Positions 8,729 through 16,762 of a DNA stretch of 64,000 nt are shown in pieces. The notes beneath the pieces are model-generated. The model worked only from the letters and a program-made list of their open reading frames with translations, did no database searches and was not told the origin of the DNA. The DNA lies in contig JAFTJZ010000003.1 in assembly GCA_017456145.1 (NCBI GenBank), positions 1 to 64,000 of the forward strand, in the 5' to 3' direction. The position numbers and the translations under genes are program-made. Origin of the DNA: Clostridia bacterium (lineage in GTDB: Bacteria > Bacillota > Clostridia > Oscillospirales > CAG-272). Within the stretch, counting starts at the first letter, position 1. The number at the start of each line of letters is the position of its first letter.

Positions 8729-8729
8729 A

Positions 8730-9101
8730 ATGACTACCCCTATATATACTATGCTTTTGACAGAGGCAAAGATGGTCGAAAGCGATATTCGCGCCTTTCT
8801 CAAGCATAAAAGAAAATCCTATTCGGCTTATCATTTCGCCTCGCAAGCACTCATTTATATAAGACAGCATCCGCGTGTGCTGCTTGATGAGGAATTTCAG
8901 ATTTTATATACCGACCTGATGAATTATATTATCATATGTATGGCTTACCGCCAACATAGCAGTATCAAGGATTTCAAACAATCGAAAAAGCTCATGGGGT
9001 TCATCCTTGATCTGGAGGGAAAATATCGCGAAAAACGGTATCGTGATTGCAATAAATCTCTCATCCAATCTTTCCTCATCTTCCGCGACCAAACAGACTA
9101 A
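8730..9101 (+). CDS. Hypothetical protein paired with the RHH protein
   Basis: 123 residues, predicted all-helical, rich in Lys, Tyr and Gln, no signal peptide or membrane helix. Not recognised. The ATG is 2 bp after the stop of the RHH gene and is preceded by GAGGAG inside that gene, so the two are translationally linked. The arrangement (small DNA-binding protein first, 123-residue partner second) resembles toxin-antitoxin modules, but no toxin family motif is visible. A strong terminator follows. Confidence 0.6.
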   Translation: MTTPIYTMLLTEAKMVESDIRAFLKHKRKSYSAYHFASQALIYIRQHPRVLLDEEFQILYTDLMNYIIICMAYRQHSSIKDFKQSKKLMGFILDLEGKYREKRYRDCNKSLIQSFLIFRDQTD

Positions 9102-9135
9102 TCCCATATTAAAAAGCAACCGTCCCGAAGCAACC

Positions 9136-9172
9136 ATCCCGATCGCAGGATGGTTGCTCTTTGTTTTTCTCT
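9136..9172 (+). terminator. Terminator of the RHH two-gene unit
   Basis: AGCAACCATCC, 8-nt loop, GGATGGTTGCT, then a T-rich run (CTTTGTTTTT). Confidence 0.8.
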
Positions 9173-9241
9173 CAGTCAGAACAGAACCGTTAAAAATTTC
9201 GCCAATAGCTGATAATTGACATAAAGTTTTTTGAGGGGGTG

Positions 9242-9273
9242 CGGGGGAACTTTTTTTCAAAAAAGTTCCCCCG
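9242..9273. terminator. F2-type terminator hairpin
   Basis: Inverted repeat CGGGGGAACTTTTTT around CA, near the 3' end of the minus-strand GH4 gene. Nearly the same stem as at 4965-4999. Confidence 0.65.
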
Positions 9274-9290
9274 CTCGTTCTTGTATTCAA

Positions 9291-10616
9291 TCAATGATAC
9301 TTCGGCAGATAATCACCGTGCGCCTCGATGAGGTCGTCGCACAGATGTACAATGTCGTCGATGGACAGCTCGGAGGAGGTGTGGGGCTCCAGCATCGCCG
9401 CCTGATAAATGACTTCTTTCTTCTGCGTCACCGCCGCCTCAATCGTCAACAGCTGAACGTTGATGTTCGTCATGTTCATCGCTGCGCAAACCGTGGGCAG
9501 CTCACCCACCACCGTCGGCTGTACACCAAAACGATTGACCAGACAAGGTACCTCAACGCAAGCATTTGAAGGCAGGTTGGTGATCAGTCCGCGGTTGAGT
9601 ACGTTACCGCCGATCTTGTACGGCTTGTCCGTCACAATCGCCTCCATGATATAGGACGCATATTCACCCGTGCGCTTGTGAGAAACCTTGTCGTTGAGAT
9701 AGTTCTCCTTCTGACTCTTCCAGCCGGCAATCTGGTTGACACAGCGACGAGGATATTCGTCCAGAGGAATGTTGTATCGGTCGATCAGCTCGGGATACTT
9801 TGCCTTGATAAACAGATTGTTGTACTCCGCATTGTGCTCGCTGGACTCGGTGCAGTAGTAGCCCAGACGGCGTATGTACTCGTAACGTACCAGATCGCCA
9901 CTCTTGCTCTCGGGCATCTTCTCCAGCTCCGCGATCGCTCGACGGCGGATCTCGGGATACAGATCGGTGCCGTCCCCACTCTTCAACTCAAGCAGCCATG
10001 CCATGTGGTTGATACCTGCGATCTTTTCGTACAGAGGCTCGGTATATGGAATCCCCAGTCCGTTCAAAATCCCGCGGGAGCAAGCATGCACACTGTGGCA
10101 CAGACCCACCGTCTTGACACCCGTGTAGCGCTGCATATACCCCGACAGCATTGCCATGGGATTGGTGTAATTGAGGAACCACGCATCGGGACAAACCTCT
10201 TCCATATCTCGGGCAAAGTCCGCAAGCACGGGAATGGTGCGCAGTGCGCGGAAAATGCCGCCAATCCCCAGCGTGTCGGCAATGGTCTGGCGCAGACCGT
10301 ATTTTTTGGGAACCTCAAAGTCGATCACAGTGCACGGCTCATACAATCCAACCTGAATGGCATTGACTACGAAATCCGCGCCGCGAAGAGCCTCCTTGCG
10401 ATTTTCCACGCCCAGATATTTGGTGATCTTTGCGCGGTTCTGGTTGATGTTGCGGTTGAGAGAGGTGACCATGATGTAGGACTCCTCCAGTCTCTCGGCA
10501 TCAATATCATAGAGTGCCAGTTCAAATTCGCACAGCGCGGGCGTGAGCATGGCATCGCCCAATACGTTCTTGGCAAACACGGTGCTGCCCGCACCCATAA
10601 ATGTGATTTTTCCCAT
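9291..10616 (-). CDS. melA: Alpha-galactosidase/6-phospho-type glycosidase, GH4 (MelA-like)
   Basis: 441 residues, full GH4 length. The N-terminal NAD site MGAGSTVFAKN (about residues 7-17) is followed by NYTNPMAM and the metal-binding motifs GLCHSVH (Cys) and AGINHMAW (His). GH4 enzymes open the glycosidic bond by NAD-dependent oxidation-elimination with Mn2+. GLCHSV is typical of the alpha-galactosidase/alpha-galacturonidase branch, so the sugar specificity is less certain than the family. The start is at 10616, with GGAGG 8 nt upstream; an upstream in-frame ATG has no ribosome site. It is divergent from an AraC regulator that probably activates it. Confidence 0.85.
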   Translation of the reverse strand: MGKITFMGAGSTVFAKNVLGDAMLTPALCEFELALYDIDAERLEESYIMVTSLNRNINQNRAKITKYLGVENRKEALRGADFVVNAIQVGLYEPCTVIDFEVPKKYGLRQTIADTLGIGGIFRALRTIPVLADFARDMEEVCPDAWFLNYTNPMAMLSGYMQRYTGVKTVGLCHSVHACSRGILNGLGIPYTEPLYEKIAGINHMAWLLELKSGDGTDLYPEIRRRAIAELEKMPESKSGDLVRYEYIRRLGYYCTESSEHNAEYNNLFIKAKYPELIDRYNIPLDEYPRRCVNQIAGWKSQKENYLNDKVSHKRTGEYASYIMEAIVTDKPYKIGGNVLNRGLITNLPSNACVEVPCLVNRFGVQPTVVGELPTVCAAMNMTNINVQLLTIEAAVTQKKEVIYQAAMLEPHTSSELSIDDIVHLCDDLIEAHGDYLPKYH

Positions 10617-10645
10617 AAGAGTTACCTCCACAAAAATGATACTTT

Positions 10646-10711
10646 ATTTTAGCAGATTTTTGTCGCAATATCCATTGCATTATGTAACCAAAATATGTTA
10701 TAATGTAACCA
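10646..10711. promoter_or_regulatory. Divergent GH4/AraC control region with 21-bp spaced direct repeats
   Basis: ATGTAACCA occurs at 10682-10690 and again at 10703-10711, exactly 21 bp (two helical turns) apart, as expected for an AraC-type binding site. The araC-side promoter is TTGCAT (10675-10680), 18 bp, TATAAT (10699-10704). The GH4 side has a fair -10 (TAAAAT, 10646-10651) but no -35, which fits activator dependence. Confidence 0.65.
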
Positions 10712-10741
10712 TATCGTAAAAAATGCAAGGAGATCAACCAT

Positions 10742-11539
10742 ATGCACCTCGCCGATCCCACACAACATGAAATTTACTTCGGGCAACATCATTTTGAAGA
10801 CCTGAACCCCTTGAGCTGCGGCTACCACGATTGCCCCGCCGGGCATATCGCCAAGGGAATGCGCCCCTTTTATATGATCCATTTCGTGGAGGACGGCTGC
10901 GGCACCCTCTACTTTGACGGCCGCGAGCAGAAGGTAAACAAGGGACAGATCTTCATCATCCGTCCGTATGAGGATATCCGCTACGTCGCCGACAGTGAGA
11001 CCCCCTGGCGCTACGTTTACATCTGCTTTGACGGTGCACAGGCCAAAAAGCTCGACACCCTTGGCGTCCGTGTGACCGAGCTGTCCGCTGCCCCCTTTGC
11101 CACGCTGCGCGCGCTGGAGGAGCGCAAGGATACCCGCGAGGAAATGGCTCTCTCGGCGCTCTATATGATCTTCGCCGAGCTGCTCAGCGGCAAGGCCAAG
11201 CATCCCCATTACGTCCGTCGTACGGTCAATATGATCCACGCCTCCTACCACTCCGAGCAGCTGAGCGTCAGCCGCATCGCAGAGGAGCTCTCGCTGGATC
11301 GGCGGTATCTTGTCCGTCTGTTCAAGGAAAAAACGGGCGGCGGTATTCAGGAATACATCATCAAGGTTCGTATGGATAACGCCAAGGCACTGTTGGAAAA
11401 TGGATTCAGCGTCAGCGCGACGGCTGCCATGGTCGGGTATCGAGACAGCTTTAATTTTTCAAAAATGTTCAAAAAATTCGTCGGCAGCTCCCCCAAGCAG
11501 TACGCCCAAGCGCATCGCAGCAGCGATAAAACCTCGTAA
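10742..11539 (+). CDS. AraC family transcriptional regulator
   Basis: 265 residues. An N-terminal cupin-like sensing domain (about 1-150, with GTLYFDGREQKVNKGQIFII and Trp/Tyr-rich strands) precedes a C-terminal pair of helix-turn-helices (about 160-260; SVSRIAEELSLDRRYLVRLFKE, then SVSATAAMVGYRDSFNFSKMFK ending GSSPKQY). The class senses sugars. It is divergent from the GH4 gene with a shared operator-like region, so a galactoside-type inducer is likely but inferred only from context. It overlaps its own promoter and could autoregulate. Confidence 0.9.
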   Translation: MHLADPTQHEIYFGQHHFEDLNPLSCGYHDCPAGHIAKGMRPFYMIHFVEDGCGTLYFDGREQKVNKGQIFIIRPYEDIRYVADSETPWRYVYICFDGAQAKKLDTLGVRVTELSAAPFATLRALEERKDTREEMALSALYMIFAELLSGKAKHPHYVRRTVNMIHASYHSEQLSVSRIAEELSLDRRYLVRLFKEKTGGGIQEYIIKVRMDNAKALLENGFSVSATAAMVGYRDSFNFSKMFKKFVGSSPKQYAQAHRSSDKTS

Positions 11540-11608
11540 TCCCCCAAAATACGCTCCTAAAAACCATCATTTTTCGCTGTTTTTTGGAAAAAATCGATTG
11601 ATTTTTGT

Positions 11609-11637
11609 AAAATCTATTGATTGTCGGAAATTTCTGT
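11609..11637 (+). promoter_or_regulatory. Promoter of the CvpA-like giant protein gene
   Basis: TTGATT, 17 bp, TATAAT, about 75 bp before the ATG at 11719. The edges were located by eye to within a few bases. Confidence 0.6.
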
Positions 11638-11718
11638 GATATAATTATTGTGTATGCTTATGTCCATTTCTTGCATCGCATCTACCATATATTGCTTTAT
11701 TGAGGAGGTTTTCCTATC

Positions 11719-14700
11719 ATGATTTCCTTGATCATCACCGCACTGGTCGTACTGATCGTCCTGGCTAACGCCCTGCTGGGTCTGCGACGCGGAACCTTCC
11801 GCTCGGTCGTTCGATTGTGTATGCTGCTTGTCAGTATTCCGCTCGCCGTCTGGCTGACACGTCTTCTGGGCGGGGCGTTGGGCAAGTTGATCTCCCCCAT
11901 GATTCTTAATATACTGCAAAACGCGGGCGCGGAGATAACCGATGCCTTGACCGAGCTGACACACGCCATCGGCGCACTGGCATCCATGGTCGCCGCTGCC
12001 GCTATTTTTACCGGCGTTTATTTGTTCGTGGCCCTGCTCACCAAGCTCGCAGACAAGCCGCTTGCCGCGCTCTTGGATAAAAAATTCAAGCCGAAGGTCT
12101 CCTCCCGCCTGATGGGAACGCTTTTGGGCAGCGTGGGCGGTATCGTCCTTGCGGTTGCGGTGCTCTGCCCCGTGACGGGACTTCTTCCCGTGGCAAGCAG
12201 CGTTGTCGCTCTCACCGATCAGGAGTCCACGCCTCTCGGCACCGAGCTGCAGGATGCCGCCGACAGTCCTGTACGTGTGGTCCTCTCTGCGCTGGGCGGT
12301 GACGTCGTTTTCTCCGCACTCACCACTGTAGAATACGAGGAAGAGCGCGTCGATCTGAAAACCGAGACCACCGCGCTGACCGATCTGATCTCGGGATATG
12401 TCCTGCTCTCCGAAAAGCAATCCACAGCGTGGGGAACGGAGGAGGCAGAGCAGCTGGATCGCGCCGCCGACGCCTTTGATGCCTCCCGCATTACTGCGGA
12501 TTTTGCCGCTGCGGTGCTGAGTGACCTCAGCTTGGCGTGGAGCCGAGGGGCGTCCTACATGGGCATGGAAATGCCCTCGATGGGCGAGCTGCTTGATCCG
12601 AGCATGGTCACACTGTTTGAAGCGCTCTCGGACAGCACGGGAAACAGCATACGACAGAACGTACATACCGTATCCGATGTCATTGGCGCCATGATCCAAT
12701 ATGACGTCTTTCGGACCGCAGAGAACTCCGCCGCCGATGCCGCACTCGATGAGCAGACCAACCTCACCGTGCTGACCCTCTTCTCCGATGCCGCCTTCAC
12801 GGGAAGTGTCGTGGAAGCTCTTTACCATGACGAGCAGCTGCGCGTGCTCATCCCCGAGATCTTGAACCTCGGCGTACGCGCCGTGGCATTCTCACTGGGT
12901 GTTCCCGACAGTTATCCTACTCTTTATTATAATATGATGGAATCCTGCAGTGACGCGTTCAACCAAACTGCCGCACAGAACGACGTCAACCGCATGGTGA
13001 CCCTTGGAGATGCACTCCATACCATCCTTAACGAAAGCGGCGTTAACGTTTCTCCCTCCACCGCTATGGCAATGGCCATGGGTATGATCGCCGACTACGG
13101 CGACCGTAGCAGCGTGACCGCGGACGATATAACGGCTTGGTTTGCAAGCTACGCAGGCAGTGCCGCAATTGCTGCTGATCAGATTTCAACTCGGAAAAAC
13201 AGCAGCGTACAGCCGCTCGGTGCCGCAGAAGGATCTCCTTCCCTGATCCTGTTGGTCGACACTGCCCCTGCAGCTCCCATGGCGGGCGCGCAGGCAGCGG
13301 CAGAATATATTTCTACGCTGCAAAATGCCCCCACACCTTATCAGATCGTGACCTTCTTCAACACCGAAACGGACGATATCTGTACCGTTGTTTCCATGAG
13401 CGACGGCTCTTTGCGCGCCTTTGACAGCGACGGTCAGGCTCTCGACCTTGATGCGTTGGATATCGGCACGCTGGGTGCTCTTGTCGGCGGTGAGCTGGCC
13501 GCCATCCGTTGTAAAGCCCCCTGGGAGATCGCCACCGCTCCCCGCCGCATCGATCCGACGCAGTTGAGCGCACTGTCCTCGCAATTGCTCGCTGCCACCT
13601 CGCCGCTGCCGGACGGCTACGTCCCGACAGGCTCCGTTTCCGCCATCAGCTCGAGCAGCCTGCAAAATGCGCAGAACATCCCCGCCGATATTACAGACCT
13701 TGACAGTCTTCTTTGCGCGTTATCCACCGCCGCCAACCACGAGCTGGTTCGCGGAACCTACTCAACCGGCTCGGTCAACACCATGACCGATGCAGACAGC
13801 TTTGTCTCCTCCCTCCCTTGTCTGAATACCATGACGCTTTCCGACGTTGGTGCGATCTGTGAGGGGATGAGTGAGGAGAGTGCGGGCAGCGTGGGTACTG
13901 CACTGGCCTCTCTTGCCACCTACCTCAGCGCGGACGGTGCACAGGCCGATCCGATCGGCTCTCTGTTCGGCTCCGAGGGCGCGGATGCCGTTTCCGCCCT
14001 GCTGGACAGCCTGACCCTTTTGTCCGGGGACAATACCGCCGCCATCAACACCCTGCTTGCCGGTACCGGCTATTGCGGCGGTGACATCAGCGCACTTAGA
14101 ACCCTGCTGGAAAAGGACGACCTCTCGGTCTCAAGCGTTGCCAACCAGCTGCTGACCACCTCGGGTGTCTTCTCCACGCTGACCACCGCGACCGATCCCG
14201 AGGCACAGATCGATGCTGTTGAGCGCGTGCTCTCCAATTTGGACGAGCAAGGTGCGCGTGCAATCGCTGCCGCCATCACTCCCTCCATGCTGGAGACGTT
14301 CGGGCTGCCCCACACCCTCTCAAGCTCCTTTTCCTCCATGATCCGTTCCGCCTTTGAAACGCTGGCGGATGCCAAGAAGAACGGCATGACCGATGAACAG
14401 TTCCGCCGCGAGGCAGATGCCCTGTCCGCCCTCTTTGCCATGGGAACGAACATCGCCAACAGTGATCGGAGCGGCACGCTCTTTGGCGCGGACGGCTTAC
14501 TTGGCAAGGATGCCGCAACGCTGCTTGACACCATTCTCAATTCCAACATCATCTCAGGTGCGTTGATCGATATGGTCGGCGGCACGGGAGGTGCGCACTT
14601 CACCGTTGCCAACGTCAATCCGATGACACTGTCCACCATCAGCGACTCCGACCGCGAGCAGCTGCTGGCAGCCATCGCCCGAGCAGAGCAGACCTTAACA

Positions 14701-14841
14701 CAACTGCCTGCCTCCAACGGTGAGCTCTGGACACCGCAGAACAACCAGATCACCCAACAGGATACTGCGCGTCGCCTGATCTCCTTTGCCGCACTGTTCG
14801 GCTTGGAGTATACAAGCGATTATGCAAACATCCCCCAATGA
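11719..14841 (+). CDS. Large membrane protein with CvpA-like N-terminus
   Basis: 1040 residues. Residues 1-160 hold about four membrane helices and look like the CvpA family (ITALVVLIVLANALLGLRRG, then IPLAVWLTRLLGG, MVAAAAIFTGVYLFVALL and LGSVGGIVLAVAVLCPVTGLL). CvpA itself is only about 170 residues. The remaining 870 residues are Ala/Ser/Thr/Asp-rich, helical in character and without recognisable motifs, probably outside the membrane. GAGGAGG precedes the ATG. Function unknown; CvpA relatives affect envelope integrity and secretion. It is monocistronic with its own terminator. Confidence 0.7.
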   Translation: MISLIITALVVLIVLANALLGLRRGTFRSVVRLCMLLVSIPLAVWLTRLLGGALGKLISPMILNILQNAGAEITDALTELTHAIGALASMVAAAAIFTGVYLFVALLTKLADKPLAALLDKKFKPKVSSRLMGTLLGSVGGIVLAVAVLCPVTGLLPVASSVVALTDQESTPLGTELQDAADSPVRVVLSALGGDVVFSALTTVEYEEERVDLKTETTALTDLISGYVLLSEKQSTAWGTEEAEQLDRAADAFDASRITADFAAAVLSDLSLAWSRGASYMGMEMPSMGELLDPSMVTLFEALSDSTGNSIRQNVHTVSDVIGAMIQYDVFRTAENSAADAALDEQTNLTVLTLFSDAAFTGSVVEALYHDEQLRVLIPEILNLGVRAVAFSLGVPDSYPTLYYNMMESCSDAFNQTAAQNDVNRMVTLGDALHTILNESGVNVSPSTAMAMAMGMIADYGDRSSVTADDITAWFASYAGSAAIAADQISTRKNSSVQPLGAAEGSPSLILLVDTAPAAPMAGAQAAAEYISTLQNAPTPYQIVTFFNTETDDICTVVSMSDGSLRAFDSDGQALDLDALDIGTLGALVGGELAAIRCKAPWEIATAPRRIDPTQLSALSSQLLAATSPLPDGYVPTGSVSAISSSSLQNAQNIPADITDLDSLLCALSTAANHELVRGTYSTGSVNTMTDADSFVSSLPCLNTMTLSDVGAICEGMSEESAGSVGTALASLATYLSADGAQADPIGSLFGSEGADAVSALLDSLTLLSGDNTAAINTLLAGTGYCGGDISALRTLLEKDDLSVSSVANQLLTTSGVFSTLTTATDPEAQIDAVERVLSNLDEQGARAIAAAITPSMLETFGLPHTLSSSFSSMIRSAFETLADAKKNGMTDEQFRREADALSALFAMGTNIANSDRSGTLFGADGLLGKDAATLLDTILNSNIISGALIDMVGGTGGAHFTVANVNPMTLSTISDSDREQLLAAIARAEQTLTQLPASNGELWTPQNNQITQQDTARRLISFAALFGLEYTSDYANIPQ

Positions 14842-14852
14842 TTTCCCCCTGC

Positions 14853-14888
14853 GGGGCTGCCGCTGCTTGGTCGGCAGCCCCGTTTTTT
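14853..14888 (+). terminator. Terminator after the CvpA-like gene
   Basis: GGGGCTGCCG, 9-nt loop, CGGCAGCCCC, then T6. Confidence 0.85.
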
Positions 14889-14955
14889 CCGCATCACTGC
14901 CCTGCATTGGTCAATTTCACCAAAAAAGCTTTATCTTTTTTGGTCAAGACACCAC

Positions 14956-14984
14956 ATTGACACCATTCGGAAAATATGATATAA
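14956..14984 (+). promoter_or_regulatory. Promoter of the first solute-binding lipoprotein
   Basis: TTGACA, 17 bp, TATAAT, about 45 bp ahead of the ATG at 15029. An ideal sigma-A site; position read by eye. Confidence 0.8.
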
Positions 14985-15028
14985 TGTGTATGTACATAAC
15001 GTACTCATATAAAAGGAGGATAACAGTG

Positions 15029-16561
15029 ATGAAACACAATTTAACGCGCCTGTCTACATTGCTTTTAGCAATGATCCTTGCTCTTGGTATGTTATCGCTT
15101 GTCTCCTGCGCCACGCCCCAAGGCGATGAGAACGAAGATCCGGTCGCCCCGTCCGGTACGGATGACCCGCAAGAACCCGACGAGCCAAAGGTTGAGCGTC
15201 TGCCTTTGGACCTTCCGACCACCACCTACGGCGGCGAGGTGATCCACTTTCTGGCCTGGTCTGCCAACGGACAGACCGACATCGGCTCGGGCTGGATCCC
15301 TTGGGAGGAGATCGACGTTGCCGATTATGACGGTGACCCCATCAACAAGGCGGTCTACGACCGAAACGGCGCCGTTGAGGAGGCATACGACGTTCAGATC
15401 ACCAGCGAATACATCAGCGTGGATCAGGGCTACAGCACCCAGCTGCGCAACAACCATACCAGCGGCGACGATGCCTTCCAGATCATCACCCAGCGCTCTT
15501 ATGAGATCAAGACCTATGTGCTTGAGGGGCTGATGTACAATATGTACGAGCTGGACAATCTGCACACCGATATGCCCTGGTGGAATCAGGACTCCGTCCG
15601 CTCCTTCACGCTGGGCTCGACCCTGTATTTTGCAGCCCCTGAGATGCTGCTGCGCGACAAGGGCGCAACCGCCACCATGTATTACAACGCCAAGGTCGCT
15701 ACCGATCAGGGTGTTGACAACCTTTACGACCTTGTCATGGCGGGAGAATGGACCTTTGAGGAGTTCATCTCCATCTCTGAGAGCGTGGCAACCAGCCTTG
15801 ACGGTGACGACATCATGAACGGCCCCGAGGACCTGTGGGGTGCCGCCGTCTCGGACGATGCGGTCTATTATCTGTTTGCCGGTGCCAACATGAAGTTCGC
15901 TCATATTGACGAGGACGGTTACATTCAGTACGACTACGGCAGCGAGGAAAGCATTCTGTATATGCAGGATATCTTCGACTACGCCATCTATTCCGATCAC
16001 TGCGCACACGGCTCGGTCGTCGATCTGAGTGCCTCTGAGGACGGCATTTTCAAGACGGACAACGCGCTGTTTAACTTCGGCCTGGTCAAAGGCATCATCG
16101 GTCTGCGCAACATGGACAGCGACTTTGGTGTCCTTCCCATCCCGAAATACGACAAATATCAGGATAATTATGCATCCTTGGTCTGGGTACACCACGACTG
16201 CGTGCTGGGTATTCCCGCGGTGGTCGCCAACACCGATGCCGTCTCGGCAGTTCTGGAGCATATGAGCTATCTGTCTTATTATGACATTTACCCCGTATTC
16301 TACGACACCGTCATCATGGGTAAATCCACCCGCGACGAGCAGTCCAAGGAAATGCTCAAGATCGTATTTGAGACCCGCCTGTTTGACCCCGGTCAATATT
16401 GGGACAACGGCGAGGGTGCCAGCGGCATCCATGGCGGTCAGGGCTATCTGCATTTGGCACACTACGGAGATAACAACATCTCCTCGGTCTTTGCAAGGTT
16501 TGAAAATATTCTGAAGACCAATTTTGCGGAGTTCAACGAGCTGATCGACGAGTTGAGCTGA
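15029..16561 (+). CDS. Extracellular solute-binding lipoprotein 1
   Basis: 510 residues. Signal peptide with lipobox LVSC (Cys at about 28), then an acidic/Pro linker and a large ABC-transporter-type binding domain (WTFEEFISISESVA and GLVKGIIGLRNMDSDFGVLP are typical of family 1 carbohydrate binders). Its length fits this class. It is about 60% identical by eye to the next gene, and each has its own promoter and terminator. No permease or ATPase gene is nearby, so the ligand (probably an oligosaccharide) and partner are unknown. AAAGGAGG lies 10 nt before the ATG. Membrane-anchored, outside face. Confidence 0.8.
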   Translation: MKHNLTRLSTLLLAMILALGMLSLVSCATPQGDENEDPVAPSGTDDPQEPDEPKVERLPLDLPTTTYGGEVIHFLAWSANGQTDIGSGWIPWEEIDVADYDGDPINKAVYDRNGAVEEAYDVQITSEYISVDQGYSTQLRNNHTSGDDAFQIITQRSYEIKTYVLEGLMYNMYELDNLHTDMPWWNQDSVRSFTLGSTLYFAAPEMLLRDKGATATMYYNAKVATDQGVDNLYDLVMAGEWTFEEFISISESVATSLDGDDIMNGPEDLWGAAVSDDAVYYLFAGANMKFAHIDEDGYIQYDYGSEESILYMQDIFDYAIYSDHCAHGSVVDLSASEDGIFKTDNALFNFGLVKGIIGLRNMDSDFGVLPIPKYDKYQDNYASLVWVHHDCVLGIPAVVANTDAVSAVLEHMSYLSYYDIYPVFYDTVIMGKSTRDEQSKEMLKIVFETRLFDPGQYWDNGEGASGIHGGQGYLHLAHYGDNNISSVFARFENILKTNFAEFNELIDELS

Positions 16562-16583
16562 CGCATGTAAGACAAACGAACCC

Positions 16584-16622
16584 CCGTGGGCTACCATCCT
16601 TACTGATGGCAGCCCACCTTTT
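16584..16622 (+). terminator. Terminator after solute-binding lipoprotein 1
   Basis: GTGGGCT.CCATC paired with GATGG.AGCCCAC, followed by a short T run. Confidence 0.7.
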
Positions 16623-16677
16623 GAATTTGGTCATTCTGCCCAAAACATCCCTTGGATTTTTGTTAAAAATCCCAAAT

Positions 16678-16706
16678 TGACGGCAAAGAAGATTTGTGGT
16701 AAAATA
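16678..16706 (+). promoter_or_regulatory. Promoter of solute-binding lipoprotein 2
   Basis: TTGACG, 17 bp, TAAAAT (GATTTGTGGTAAAAT). The same GATTTGTGGTAAAAT block recurs before the phosphohexomutase gene, suggesting shared control or common descent. Confidence 0.7.
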
Positions 16707-16762
16707 TGTGTAACATCGGAACGCATCCATCAAGGAATGCTTGATGAAAAGGAGGATCTGCA

